Below, piece by piece: positions 44,566 through 56,164 of a DNA stretch of 64,000 nt. The stretch's first letter is position 1, and each line of letters opens with the position of its first letter. The DNA lies in the NCBI GenBank assembly GCA_949752735.1, contig OX457039.1, positions 23,290,830-23,354,829 on the forward strand, read 5' to 3'. The translations under genes were made by a program, and so were the position numbers. The notes under the pieces were generated by a model. It saw only the letters and a program-made list of their open reading frames with translations. It did not search any database and had not been told where the DNA came from. This DNA comes from Lumbricus terrestris (Eukaryota; Annelida; Clitellata; Crassiclitellata; Lumbricidae).

Positions 44566-46230
44566 TATCTTGGTAGAGGAAAACCTGGCGAAGATCAAAG
44601 GCAAGGAGTACGTGATTGTAATGGGCGACTGGAATGCAATAGTTGGAGAAGGAAGACAGAAGGGTATTGTAGGAAATTTTGGACTGGGGAACAGAAACGA
44701 GAGAGGAGAAAGGCTGGTGGAATTCTGCAAAGGACAAAAACTTGTAGTGACAAACACATGGTTCCAACAGGAAAAAAGGCGCAGATATACATGGAAGGCA
44801 CCAGGAGATGGGGAAAGGTATCAACTAGATTACATCATGGTCAGAGAAAGATACAGGAACAGCGTAAAGAATTCAAGAACCCTCCCGGGAGCTGATGCAG
44901 ATACAGACCATAATCTTGTAGCCATGACAGTGCATCTGCAACTTAGGTTAGTCAAAAAGAAAAGGATGGCTAAAAGAAAATGGAACAGGGAAAATATGAA
45001 GTCGAAATGTAACGAACTGTCAGAAAGGATAGAGGAAAGGGTAGAGGAGATAAGTCCGGATGAAACAACAGAAGGTAGGTGGAAAAACCTAAAGGAAATT
45101 GTGATTAGTGAGACGACAGAGATTGTGGGATTTCAGACGGGCATGGAACCTCGTAAACCATGGGTAACACCGAAGATGCTAGAGGACAGGGAAGAAAGAA
45201 GAAAATGGAAGCACCAAAGTACCGAAGAGGCAAAGAAAGAGTACAAAAGACTGAACAACCAATTAAGGAGAACAACGGATAAAGCAAAAGAGGAATGGTG
45301 GGAGGAGAGATGCAAGGAGATAGAAATGCTTCAAAAAAAGGACGCCACGATCTAGTCTACAGCAGGATCAAGTCACTGGGAAAGAAGCCGAATGTGGGTA
45401 AAGGAAATGCAATCAAGAACAAAGATGGCAGACTGCTGGAGGAACCAGACGAGATAAGGAGTCGATGGAAAGAATACGTGGAAGAGTTATACATGGGAAA
45501 CAGTAGTCTGGAGAACGAAGAGGAGGAACAGGCACAGAATGAAAACGACAGAGGAATGGAGCTGCTTAAAGAAGAGGTCATGGCTGCAATCAGTGATATG
45601 AAAAACAACAAGGCAGAGGGAATAGATAACATCCCAATAGAGATACTGAGGAACCTTGGAGAAAAGGCAATGGGGGAATTGGTGCGGCAATGGGGGAATT
45701 GGTGCGGCTGTGCCAAGACATATACAATACTGGAGCGTGGCCGGAAGATTTCTTGCAAACCATAATGATTCCAATCAAGAAAAAACCGAACGCAACAACA
45801 TGTGAGGACCACCGCACTATAAGCCTCCTTACCCATGCATCAAAGATCCTACTTAGAGTCATCACGAAAAGACTACAGTCAAGAGCAGAAAAAGATAAAT
45901 GCATTGGAGACGATCAATTTGGCTTCAGGAAGGGAAGAGGAACAAGAGACGCAATTGCAGCACTGAGAATTCTAACGGAAAGAAGCATCCAGCATGGGCA
46001 AGACATATATATATGTTACGTTGACTATGAAAAAGCGTTTGACAGGGTGGACTGGAAGAAGTTGATGAATGCGCTAAGACGAATAGGTGTGGAATGGCAG
46101 GAAAGGCGATTGATTGGTAATCTATATGTGGGACAGAAAGTGAAAATAAGAATTGATGGAGAATACTCAGAACCGGGAAAGATAGGAAGAGGTAAAAGAC
46201 AATGTGTTGCACTGGCACACCCCGTCTCCT
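44566..46230 (+). pseudogene. RTE-like LINE, endonuclease and N-terminal RT part
   Basis: Starts inside the apurinic endonuclease domain (VIVMGDWNAIVGEG, YQLDYIMV, DTDHNLVAM), continues through a basic linker to 45,355, then shifts frame (45,295-45,765: YSRIKSLGKK, NKAEGIDNIPIEIL). A 20-bp tandem duplication at about 45,670-45,709 causes a further frameshift. The next frame (45,690-46,230) has PNATTCEDHRTISLLTHASK and CYVDYEKAFDRVDW. It stops before the YADD block, where other repeats interrupt it. It resumes at 47,140. Confidence 0.82.
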
Positions 46231-46254
46231 TCCATCATCCCACAATGAGTCAGT

Positions 46255-46770
46255 GTAGGGTTGTAATTATTGCAAATGAGGCAGTGTAGGGTAAGTATAG
46301 GGTTGTAATTATATTAGAGTAAGTCCAGTATTATTTAAAAACAAAGTATAGGGTTAGGGTTAGTGTGTGGGATTAGTATTAAGGTAAGTCCAGTATTAAT
46401 TAAAGGTAAGTATAGGGTTGGTATTATTTAAAAGTAAGTATAGGGTTAGTATTATTTAAAAACAAAGTATAGGGTTAGGGTTAGTGTATGGGATTAGTGT
46501 TAAGGTAAGTCAAGTATTAATTAAAGGTAAGTATAGGGTTAGTATTATTTAGAGTTAAGTATAGGGTTAGTATTAGGGTAAGTATAGGGTTAGTATTATT
46601 TAAAGTTAAGTATAGGGTTAGTATTAGGGTACATACAGTATTATTTAAATTTAGGGTTGGGGTTAGTATTATTTAAAGTTAAGTATAGGGTTAGTATTAG
46701 GGTAAGAACAGCATGTGTCATCGTGAGTTAAGTATAGGGTTAGTATTAGGGTAAGTACAGTGTAAGTACA
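46255..46770. repeat. Telomere-like minisatellite
   Basis: Degenerate units of 20-50 bp built from AAGTATAGGGTTAGTATTA with TTTAAA spacers. Several contain TAGGGTTAG or GGGTTAGGGTTAG, i.e. short TTAGGG-type stretches. Lies inside the split RTE next to a Penelope-like fragment. Confidence 0.85.
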
Positions 46771-46794
46771 GTCCTATATTATTATCTAGATAAG

Positions 46795-47135
46795 AAGATG
46801 CGGGGGAGACAGGAGAAAAGCAGAAGTTAAACGTTGTTTGAGGTTTCTGTGTTTCTTGTAGGCCATTAGGGTGCGTAAGTGTTTAAATTTATCGTTGGCT
46901 GAGATCAGGTCCCTCCATTTCCTGGTTAAGTGGGTCGAAAGATTCCCAAAAGGAATAACAAGGGGGAGAATTTCTTCTGTGTCCTTCGAGCATTTGGGTA
47001 CATTAATAAGGTTCCAGATATCCCGCTTATTTTCTCTAAGGCTTCTACGACTATAGCCCCTTTCCCGTAGGGATTTGAATAAAATGCTACAGGCAGAATC
47101 GAAATCGCTCTTGAAGGAACAAATGCGTTTGAATC
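46795..47135 (-). pseudogene. Penelope-like element RT C-terminal fragment
   Basis: The minus strand reads [42 protein letters not shown] and TLMAYKKHRNLKQRL. The order (RGY, then LPLVIPF, then the AYKK.RNLK end) is the C-terminal thumb/linker pattern of Penelope-like reverse transcriptases. No GIY-YIG domain is attached. Interrupts the RTE together with the minisatellite. Confidence 0.6.
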
Positions 47136-47139
47136 TTAG

Positions 47140-48030
47140 TATCTGGGATCTCCCAATACTATTTAATATCTATATAGAAGAAATTGTAAGAGAAACGTTG
47201 GAAGAAGTGAATGAAGGGATAAAGGTAGGAGGAAGACTGGTAAAAGCTCTGAGATTCGCGGACGATCAGGCAATGTTGGCAGGAACTCAAGAAGGATTAC
47301 AAAGAATGATGAATCGACTGAACATGATATCAACAGAATACGACATGAAAATAAACATAAAGAAGACAAAGGCTATGAGGATAAACAAGAGAGGAGAGAA
47401 AGCAATTAAGATCACAGTAAACGGAGAGGAAATAGAGCAGGTGGAGAAATTCTGCTACCTAGGAAGTATGGTCACAGAGGATGCAAGATGCCATGTGGAA
47501 ATAAAAAGAAGAATAGCCATGGGAAAAGACGCATTTAACAAAAGAGGGGAACTCCTCAGAGGAAAGCTAAATTTGAATCTAAAAAAGAGAATGGTCAAGA
47601 CGCTGGTATGGAGTGTAGTTCTGTATGGGTCAGAAACATGGACAATGAGAAAGGATGACATAAGAAGATTGGAAGCTTTCGAAATGTGGATTTGGCGACG
47701 AATGGAGCATGTCAGCTGGACGGAGCACAAGACGAACGAAGAAATACTGCGAATGGTCGGAGAGAGAAGGTCAATGATGGAGACAATACGGAGGCGGCAG
47801 AGAAACTGGATTGGCCACGTCCTGAGGAGCGACTCCATAGTAAGGGACATTATAGAAGGAAGAATGGAGGGGAAAAAGACAAGAGGAAGACCAAGAACAA
47901 TGCTACTGGACTGGATGATGGCAAAGGATGGTTACAGAAGACTAAAGGAGGATGCACAGAACAGATACGCGTGGCGTCATTGGACATATGAACCTGCCTG
48001 ACGGCAGAGAACTAAAGAAGAAGAAGATCT
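47140..48030 (+). pseudogene. RTE-like LINE, C-terminal RT part and 3' end
   Basis: Resumes in the RT at [20 protein letters not shown], then [11 protein letters not shown] (FADD in place of YADD), [41 protein letters not shown] and [10 protein letters not shown], to a stop at 47,999-48,001. It ends with a (GAA)n-rich tail. This part is open, but the element as a whole is broken upstream. Confidence 0.82.
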
Positions 48031-48105
48031 TGCTTACTTCTCGCTGGAAACGATCACATATAAATATAGTAGGCTATGTGCATGAGCGATACACTAGAAA
48101 TCCCT

Positions 48106-48721
48106 GGGTCCAAATTTATGGGAGGTGACTTGGCTAAGACACCACTTAGCGCTAAGATGCGTCTAGCTAAGACGTGTCGTAGACTTTACGACATCCCGTA
48201 TTCACAACGCACACTTACAGGACCACTTACTTAGTCGACAAACTAAAGCGTGGTTATAGTTAGTGCGCATGCGCACATAATATTAATAGGCGGCCGTGCC
48301 TTAGCCAGTGGGCTAGACAATGGGCTGTCCGCGTATCAAAACAAACAAAAACGTTGCATCGCCCGCGGAAGATATTATCTTCGGCGGTAGATTATATGCG
48401 ATCTAAAATGCGTTTTGTTACACATTAATGGTATTTAGTGACGGCGAAAACCACAAGCATAAATCAGCTCATCGTCCCACATCCAACGGAATTAAATTTG
48501 GTGCCTCTGAAACACTCTTTCATAGTTTAAACCGCGTCGAAGTGGACGAATCGAAGATGTCCCGCCGGCCATGTTTGCCTTTACGACAGCATAGGTCGAC
48601 TAGCGTAGTTGTGTCTTAGCTGGCTAAGACGTCGTTGTGAATTCTGATTTATCCGTTAGTTGCCCGCTAGTCGCAACTATGATCTAAGACATGTCTGAGA
48701 TACCGTCATAAATTTGGCCCC
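48106..48721. mobile_element. Harbinger-like non-autonomous TIR element
   Basis: Left end GGGTCCAAATTTATGGGAGG and right end (complement) GGGGCCAAATTTATGACGG form TIRs of about 20 bp, of the kind seen in PIF/Harbinger MITEs. CTAAGAC motifs are repeated near both ends. No transposase. No clear TSD, so the superfamily is tentative. Confidence 0.55.
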
Positions 48722-49371
48722 AGGCTCTGTAGCCGCCGCTTTAGTCTACACGACCGAATCATTCTTAGGGCGGACAACCTAACGAAGAAATCTTTTGTGA
48801 CGAGGATGCTTTATCATATTTAAATGTAATATCATATAAACCAAAGTGCAGAATAAATTGTTGGCCATTAAAATAACTTTTTTTTTAAATTTAAGATTTA
48901 TATTGGATTTGGACTTAGGATTTTATGCTATTCTAAAACACTTTGACATTGATTGGATATAGAAATTATGTACGTTTGTTTATTATACTTTGTATGTACA
49001 CCAAAATGCGGATAGCAATTGGTATATTAAAGAATATTCTTATCTTATCTTACCTTATCTTAGTCGAATGAATAGATAACTCAAGGTCTGTGCTTGCTCA
49101 TGTCATGACTGGGGGTGCCTTTTCAAATAACGTCCTCTAGACCGCTGAGTGTGATATGAAACCTGCGATATCGCTGGTATAGTCGTTTAACAAGACACAC
49201 CGCAAGCAGGTCAAAATTAGCTAACCATGCTACAGCACGTGTGACTGCAACTTAACGATACACCAGAAAACATGGCACATAAGTTATAATAACGCACATA
49301 TTAATCGTGCAATAAATTTATATTGCGCTATTTAAGATTTTATATCTACTAAGTAATTCGTCTTTGAATAG
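48722..49371. other. Intronic sequence without recognised features
   Basis: AT-rich. A (TTATC)-type stretch lies near 49,040-49,062. No coding signal until the acceptor at 49,370-49,371. Confidence 0.6.
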
Positions 49372-49528
49372 GTAGTTATTTTGTCACCTCTGCTAACTGA
49401 TGAGCAACCTGCAGTGTCCACTGCCGCTGGAATTCAGCTGCTGGCCGATCTCCTACAGTATTCTACTTCTGACCAAATCAGATCACTGGCTGCTGATTGT
49501 GTCGCTCGATTGGCTCGCAACAAGTCAG
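49372..49528 (+). CDS. Armadillo-repeat host gene, exon b
   Basis: Acceptor TTTGAATAG, donor AAGTCAG/GTCAGT. 52 codons plus one base. Reads VVILSPLLTDEQPAVSTAAG, IQLLADLLQYSTSDQIR and SLAADCVARLARNKS, an ARM-repeat helix pattern. Phase 0 at the start matches exon a. The trailing G completes a Gly codon with GT of exon c, giving NKSGVPAALI, which fits an ARM repeat boundary. The open frame beyond 49,528 is intron read-through. Confidence 0.8.
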
Positions 49529-49691
49529 GTCAGTGGTTCAATCAAAATTTAATCAAACAGGTTTTTATATGCCTGACGATTAATCATGCTATAATTTTCA
49601 AAATAGAGAATTTAACAAAGAATATGATTCCAACATATCGTGTCTTAAATTTCAACGTAAAAAAATATATGAATCTTTCAATTTCATCTGC

Positions 49692-49752
49692 CGAAATTGA
49701 AGTTTTCAGCAAGTCTATTATGGTAACAGACTTGCTGAAAACTTCAATTTCG
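49692..49752. repeat. Perfect 25-bp inverted repeat, 11-nt loop
   Basis: CGAAATTGAAGTTTTCAGCA... (49,692-49,716) and its exact complement at 49,728-49,752, in the intron 164 bp after exon b. Confidence 0.93.
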
Positions 49753-49825
49753 TTGCGGTTTTCCACTTTTTCTTCGGTGATCCTGGAGTAAATATTAACG
49801 GAATCTAGTTACGCAACGTTCTGCT

Positions 49826-49857
49826 GTATGAGATGTTGTGGTCACAACATCTTATAC
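49826..49857. repeat. 15-bp inverted repeat, 2-nt loop
   Basis: GTATGAGATGTTGTG and CACAACATCTTATAC, one mismatch. Confidence 0.85.
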
Positions 49858-50039
49858 CTGTTATCAGAAATCTATAGCCCCAGAAGGTTATTTTCCTTAT
49901 AAACAGTACAGGGCCAGAGAGCCAGGAAAACCATCGAAATACTAACAAGAGACACACCATACTTCATTTCTCCCACATTATGACCTCCAAACAGTCCAGA
50001 ATTAAATCCTCTCCCGCTCTCTATTTTTTGGAGCTGCAT

Positions 50040-50410
50040 CTACTCTTGTTCACTCTTTCATAGTTTCCCGCCTTGACTACTGCGGCACCCTCTATCATGG
50101 ACTACCGGCTGACCGGATTGGCTGCCTGGAACGGTCCACCGCTCTGCGGCGCGACATGTTGGCCATATCCCATGTTGGCCATATCCCAAAATGTGGCCAT
50201 GTCTCATCCTATATGCGGGATATCTTACGCTGGCTCCCTTCTCCACAGCGGATTGCATACAGGGTCTGCGCTTAATTCCCAGATGTAACTCAACTCTGTT
50301 TCTTAAGAACCTAAAAACAGTTTTATTTAGCCGTGGCTGTGCCGGAAGCGCTTCTGAGTAGCCTACCTGAGGGGGCGCCATATTATACATTTCTGAAATA
50401 AATAAATGCA
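50040..50410 (+). pseudogene. L2/CR1-like LINE, 3' fragment
   Basis: Broken frames contain VSRLDYCGTLYHGLPADRI, PSPQRIAYRVCAL and LFLKNLKTVLFSRGCAG, the canonical C-terminal region of L2/CR1 RTs. The 3' end has GGGGGCGCCATATTATACAT then (AAATAAAT)n-like tail units. Confidence 0.75.
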
Positions 50411-50685
50411 TAAATAAATTATCTTCTTTACTTAAACCAATGCAACTTAAACTTATAACTTCTTTACAAAATATTAAAACTATTTTCGTGCTTTAGGTAC
50501 TTTGTCGCTAAAGGGAAAATTGCTCGTAATTTTGGCAGATGAAGTTTAAAGATTCATATCTTTCTATTTGCTCAAATTTTTGAAATGATATGTTGGAATC
50601 ATATTGTTGATTCAATTCTCTAAATATCTGGAAAAGTTTAGTATTGCTGCTGCATTTCGAGGCGCGTCTATGCAATCCTATAAGA

Positions 50686-50762
50686 ACGAAAACTTTGCCT
50701 AAGATGCGATTGTCTGCTGCTGGGGTAGCAGCAGACAATCGCATCTTAGGCAAAGTTTTCGT
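50686..50762. repeat. Perfect 36-bp inverted repeat, 5-nt loop
   Basis: Left arm 50,686-50,721 (ACGAAAACTTTGCCTAAGAT...) and right arm 50,727-50,762 are exact reverse complements around GGGGT. Confidence 0.95.
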
Positions 50763-51894
50763 CAGAGGTTCTTATATGTCTCGATACACTAGTCACCTGT
50801 GTGTCGCTATTAGCGGATCGACCGGTGTACTGCGAGATTCTATCCGGCAACAACAACTCTCCGAAACCTTCTGTCATTGGTCCACGTGATATATGACGTC
50901 AGAGAGCAACGTTAGACGCCTCAATCTCGTTTTCGCTGACAAATATGATCCTGGCTGCTTGTAGTTGCTTGTGGAAAATAAATGAGGGTTGTTTTGAGGC
51001 TGTGGTATTTAAATAACTACCGGATTTAAGGGTTGAAGGACAAGAACCGAAAGATTAGGATGGATGATCAAAGTGGTTAGTTAGTTGCAGCTGTTTCGAT
51101 TCACATAACCTACCGAGACAGATGTAGAGTAAGATTTGTAGTGTACCGTCACTGTGTGATAATAAAGTTAACTAGCGACGCCTCGTTCTTTTTACAAGCA
51201 TGGGACTGCAATTTGCATAGTGTAACAAGTGATGGAGTTGATACAGATATATTGGAAATTGGAGTTGATACAGATGTACATGTATTAGAAATGTATTGAA
51301 AAATCGAAAAATTATATTCATTATACACTCTATTTTTTTGTATAAAGTTCCTTAATAATGGATCTCGTTAAAAATCAATGCAATGTCTGGCTAATGCTTG
51401 TTAAACTTTGGTTAAGGAAGATCTAATTATTGATCATGCAAAGGTAATAGTTTAAATAGGTCGTAATGGGGACCTCGCAGTGGGGTCCTGAGAAGGATGG
51501 GTTTGAAAACTCCCATGACCCAGAAGGATGGGGTTGAAAACTCCCATGACCCACGGAAATTCTCACCCTGGCGATAATTTAATTTTGCGTGGAATGCTCA
51601 GAAGTGAAGGATAGAGAACCGATTGTTCAAGGGATGGTACGGTGTTGACTTAATTTAAGAACTGGAAAACTTGATATGTGCGTGGACTGTTGCAATATAG
51701 GAGAATTATAGAAAAGTAAGATGGTAGTCTCGTGTCTGACGCTGGATTATAGGGTTTGTGTGTAGGCCTACAATGAAGACTCTCCGGGGTTCCAAGAAAG
51801 ACAAGGGACTCTGGCAATTAACACCAGGTTCCAGAAAGTGAGAACGAGAAGCATGACCGTGTAGTTTTACAATAGTTAGGCGCCTTAATGATGT
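50763..51894. other. Intronic sequence with small local duplications
   Basis: No gene recognised. Contains a 36-bp tandem duplication (AGAAGGATGGG.TTGAAAACTCCCATGACCC, about 51,492-51,562) and a short duplication of GGAGTTGATACAGAT near 51,235-51,280. Confidence 0.6.
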
Positions 51895-52045
51895 TATTGT
51901 AAGGCGCTATATTCATATGCGGGGCGCGGACATTGCCCCCCCCCAGGACAAAACTACCCCCGGACAACAACCCCCACACAACAACAACCCCGGACAATTC
52001 CCCCCTAGGGTAGAACAATTCTCCCTCTGGTAGATCATATTGCGT
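51895..52045. repeat. GC-rich MULE-MITE-like end
   Basis: GCGGACATTGCCCCCCCCC and degenerate GGACAA..CCCCC repeats resemble the subterminal repeats of the element at 33,897-34,550. The opposite end is not found. Confidence 0.5.
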
Positions 52046-52079
52046 ATAAGTGGTTGTACTATAAAACGCCGGTGCTAAT

Positions 52080-52490
52080 TATGCAAGTTAAATTGATGAA
52101 AAGAATTATCGCTAATTATCGGATTAATACAAATTAAATTTTACATAAATGGAAGCTGGATTGATGAAAAAGTTCTTGCTTAAATTGGAGCTGGATTGAT
52201 GAAAATATTTTTGTATAAATTAGGCTGGATTGATTAAAATAATCTTGTTTAAATTGGAGCTGGATTGATGAAAATATTCTTGTTTAACTTGGAGCTGGAT
52301 TGATGAAAATAATCTTGCTTAAATTGGAGCTGGATTGATGAAAATATTCTGGTTTAAATTGGAGCTGGATTGATGAAAATATTCTTGCCTAAATTGGAGC
52401 TGGATTGATAAAAATAATTGTTATTTAAATAGAAGTTGGATGAAACGAATTTTTGCCTAAATGGAAGCTGGATTGATGACTTAGGCTGAC
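52080..52490. repeat. Minisatellite, about 40-bp unit (GGAGCTGGATTGATGAAAAT)
   Basis: About ten imperfect units of AGCTGGATTGATGAAAAT plus a variable ATTCTTGCTTAAATTG spacer. The same core occurs at 61,190-61,620. Confidence 0.9.
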
Positions 52491-53160
52491 CTACAGTTTA
52501 GTAGGCGTAAGCTGAGAGAATTCTAATCAACTTCATCACAACCTGGAGCACCAACAAGGTTTGCCATGTAGGTACACAACATACATACATGCCATGCAGT
52601 ATAACACGTTAGCGAATGCGCCAATGAACTTTGACACAATTCTGTATTGGCATTCGAAATGAATAATGGTAAAGAAACGGAAAGTTTACGAATCTACTGC
52701 TGATGAAGCCAGTCGGATGCACTCTATCAGCTAGCATGTTTGCTTTTTCAGCAACGAAGGTTACAAAGTTTTTGGGTCCTGATGTCCAAATGATCCAAAC
52801 TTTTTAATTGAGAAATTCCTGCACATTTCGAACGGTTTTCGATGAAAAAATTGCACGCTTTGAAGAGCAGCATTTGTTTCGGAGAGTCTAGCTGGCTGAC
52901 TTTATCCCATGTTCTCTTGCTCTGCCAAAAACTACTGGTGTGGCTTGTAGTTAGCGACAACTTATATACTTAAAACCGTTTTACTTAGATCTCCCGTTAT
53001 TTCTATTTGTTATTCTCGTCGATAGATCAGGCCCAATTTCTAAGTGCCAGTAACCCAGGTTTGGCCTCTACGCAACTGTAGCCTATGCATGGCACTCGCA
53101 ATCTGACTGTAATCCAAATGAAATCCAACAATTTGACGTACAATCATAATCCACAGGGTG
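52491..53160. other. No gene recognised
   Basis: Intronic. The words TTTCAGCAACGAAGGT.ACAA near 52,747 recur near 54,222, so part is dispersed repeat. Confidence 0.5.
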
Positions 53161-53162
53161 CA

Positions 53163-53245
53163 AATGGGGGACCCAGTAGCGCAATGGAAAACACGCTGGC
53201 TCGAGCCCCGGTTGGACAGACATGCTGTGTAGGCTGCTCAGGATC
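53163..53245 (+). mobile_element. SINE-2 head, truncated copy
   Basis: GGGGGACCCAGTAGCGCAATG, CACGCTGGCTCGAGCCCCGG and GACATGCTGTGTAGGCTGCT match the tRNA-Arg-like head and early body of SINE-2. Confidence 0.7.
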
Positions 53246-53409
53246 GTAAATCTGTTTCTAGATGTGGGGAGGGAAAATTTCCCCTACGTAATTGTAGACC
53301 TTTACCTCCCTCAAGAAGTAGGCTACACCATTGAGTTCAGTGACACCCTATATAGTGTTAAAATGGTTGGTTCGCACTACTGCATAATGCATATAGCGTT
53401 TTAGGTTCG

Positions 53410-53832
53410 AATTAGGCCTACGACACAACTAGTCACAAACCAAAACAGTTGAAGGCATTGGGCTTATTTAATCGCTTAGCTTTTCTTCATTTTTATTTTC
53501 TGCATTTGAATGGGTTAGTAACTAAGTAGGCCTATATGTATCTGCCTGTTGCAACTCATTTGCAGGCCTGCTGTAAATTTAGATGTTGCAAGCTTCAAAT
53601 GTTTGTCAATGGCGGGATTTATTATGACTTAGACCTACAACACAACTAGGGTCTCTTACCAAACCAAAACAGTTGAAAGCATTGGGCTAATTTAATCGCT
53701 TAGTTTTTCTTCATTTTTATTTTCTGCATTTGAATGGGTTAGTAACTTAGTAGGGATATATGTATCTACCTCTAGCAACTCATTTGCAGGGCCTGCAGTA
53801 AATTTAGATGTTGCAAGCTTCAAATGTTTGTT
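53410..53832. repeat. Two-unit tandem repeat, period 224 bp
   Basis: CAAAACAGTTGAAGGCATTG at 53,441 and CAAAACAGTTGAAAGCATTG at 53,665 begin long matching segments through GTAAATTTAGATGTTGCAAG. A partial third unit (GGCGGAATTTATTATGACT) is near 54,074. Contains repeated TAGGCCTA words. Confidence 0.88.
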
Positions 53833-54679
53833 CATAAACTTAAACAACAAGTCAGTTATATTCTTCTAAAATGCGTTGACAAGGGTTTAACCCATGTCAA
53901 AAAGTTGAGTGAACTTCAATCAATTATATAGGCCTAGATATATAGCTTAAGGAGGATAAAACTAACTTTAATTGTACATTACTTCCTACATGTATAGGAT
54001 AGTCTACAACGATACTTTTTCATATAATTTTGTCGTTTTGCCATTCCTTAATTGCCTGTCGATTTTTTTAATGGCGGAATTTATTATGACTGAAACCCCA
54101 CAATTTAATGTCTGGGGGCTTGCGGTTACAAGTGCAAACTGCGACCAAAACAGATTCTTTGCGTGGGAGAAATAAAATGACATCATACGCTTGTGAAATA
54201 GTGGTTAAAAGGTATTTATGTTTCAGCAACGAAGGTGACAATGATAGGATGCTGTTTCTCACTTTTCTGATGCACAGATTGAGGCAATGACTAATAATTA
54301 ATTTGCTTATAATGCAGGCCATGTGAAAAGCTGTGCATTTGCAAAATTTTCGTCGCACTTACCAGGACACAATCCTGCTTGTAGTGATTTGGAAAATGAA
54401 AAATATTAGACTTATTAAATTACTTAACGGCACAGCACTTTGTTCATGAATTTTATTTCTTTAAAAATTTTTGCAATCCTTTGTAATCCTGTGTAGACAT
54501 ACAGTCGAATATGGGATATTGGCTAATGTTGTCTCGAGATGAACTGGTATTTCTCCTTTCAGATCTGAGAGCCCACACTCACTCCCAATGTGATTAAACT
54601 ATTTGCTCATGGACCGTAAGCTTATACATGTTATGTAGGCATGAATCATGAATGCATATGTATGTGTTGTGTTGCATTG
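53833..54679. other. No gene recognised
   Basis: AT-rich intronic DNA apart from a partial third 224-bp unit near 54,066-54,180. Confidence 0.5.
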
Positions 54680-55015
54680 CATGTAAGAATTTATAAAGGG
54701 CTTCTTGCGGTACACTAGCTATTCAGAGACGCTTTCAGTGTGATAGCCCTGATGAAATAAAAAAGCCTTCATTAAGCAGCGACGGGCTGAAGGTGTCATA
54801 CACGATGAGATCGTACTACGGAAGGAGATCATTCCACAAAGAAGCGTCTGCACTGGCAATTGAAGGTTGGGTCATGGCAGTCCTTGCTCTAAGAACTGGG
54901 AGATCAAGAAGATCAGCAGACCGGAGAGGGCGATAAGAGATTGCATACGCCGTAGAGGGGCTTGTACACGGGTTTGTGCATCAAGTGAATCAAGTCACAA
55001 AGGTATTTAGGAGTT
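54680..55015 (-). pseudogene. L2/CR1-like LINE 3' end fragment
   Basis: Minus-strand frame with LPVLRARTAMTQPSIASADA and SLWNDLLP, the C-terminal RAFS.A.P.LWN-type module, then a 3' end GAAGCCCTTTATAAATTCTT. Confidence 0.65.
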
Positions 55016-55081
55016 TTCCCATTTCGAGTTTACATGTATGTATATATGATATATATAACTTCTCACTGAATGGCTGCAACA

Positions 55082-55116
55082 ATAATCACCCTGAAGCAGT
55101 CTTGCAGGGTGATTAT
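55082..55116. repeat. 12-bp inverted repeat
   Basis: ATAATCACCCTG and CAGGGTGATTAT around an 11-nt loop. Immediately precedes a CR1-like fragment. Confidence 0.85.
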
Positions 55117-55139
55117 ATTTGGCGTATGGTCATCTGCCG

Positions 55140-55660
55140 ATGACCACACATGTCGAGAATGTCCTTGCAACGTGTTCATCGTCTATCTACGCTCTGGGCG
55201 TGCTCAAATCTAAAGGACTCCTAATTAATGCTCTACAGGAAGTCTCCCGAATGACCACCATCGCCCACTTAACGTATGCCTCTCCGCACTGAAAAACGGG
55301 AACGGATTGAGAGCCTGTTGAGAAAGATGAAGCGCAGACAGTGCCTACAATCTCAATCCTCCAGTGCAGCAGAGATGGCAGAGGAAGCTGATGAGCGCAT
55401 GTTTAACGCAATACGCACTGATAAACGCCTCACCCCTTCTGTTGTCATGAGCTCCGTCCTCGGGCTCATGACTTCTCTCCAAGAAAAAGATAATTGCAAC
55501 TTTACGTGTATCTCTAGAGTACCGTTCAAAAACATTTTTTAAGCTTAACAAGCCCTACAACAAACACATCAATCAATTTTAACTTAAATCCAATATTTAT
55601 TTATGTCGTTTACAAACTGAACTTATACATAAAACCTTTATGAAATTAGTTCTGCCAGCC
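55140..55660 (+). pseudogene. CR1-like LINE C-terminal RT fragment
   Basis: MTTHVENVLATCSSSIYALG, LLINALQEVSRMTTIAHLTY and ASPH (frame 55,141-55,295), then a shifted frame with EMAEEADERMFNAIRTDKR and DNCNFTCISRVPFKNIF. Same element type as 16,937-18,334 but a different family. Confidence 0.72.
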
Positions 55661-55904
55661 TAAAGTTTCGAATAAACGAAAATTGATTGATTAATTTCAC
55701 AAGAGGACAATGAATATCGAATATCGAAGCTGACTCGATAAAGGGCGAACCTAGTCCCCACGATATACACGTTATATATAAATATAACGTATATATAAAA
55801 CGTTAAATTAAATAGTCTAGCTTGACTCTTAGCTGTAACTAATAATTAGCAAAAAGCAGAATTAATTTACTAGATAGACCCTAACTAATCTTCTTATAAT
55901 TCGC

Positions 55905-56065
55905 TACAAGCCTAAGGTTTTTTGCCGAAATCTGGCCAGAATTTAGAATTTTTAATCATATTCTGCAGACTTAAAGCGATGGCCAGATTTGAGTCCACTC
56001 ACTGTTTTTTGACGATACAAAAACACAACGCAGCAAAAATCATCAAAAACTGATCTTATTAAGAG
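55905..56065. repeat. Degenerate copy of the dispersed TIR family
   Basis: CCTAAGGTTTTTTGCCGAAA, GATGGCCAGATTTGA and GTTTTTTGACGATACAAAAA match landmarks of the 190-bp unit at 11,318, with internal deletions. Confidence 0.6.
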
Positions 56066-56164
56066 ACATCGCAAATAATTGGAATCAACTCAACTTGATA
56101 GTGTTCCACAACCAGTTCCCACTTTTAAACACTTTGAACCACTTTGAACCATTGTCTTTGTAAA

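Noticed and set aside
49529..49791. Extension of exon b to the end of its open frame
   Set aside because: A good donor (AAGTCAG/GTCAGT) ends it in a phase that joins exon c; beyond it the frame is AT-rich and includes the palindrome.
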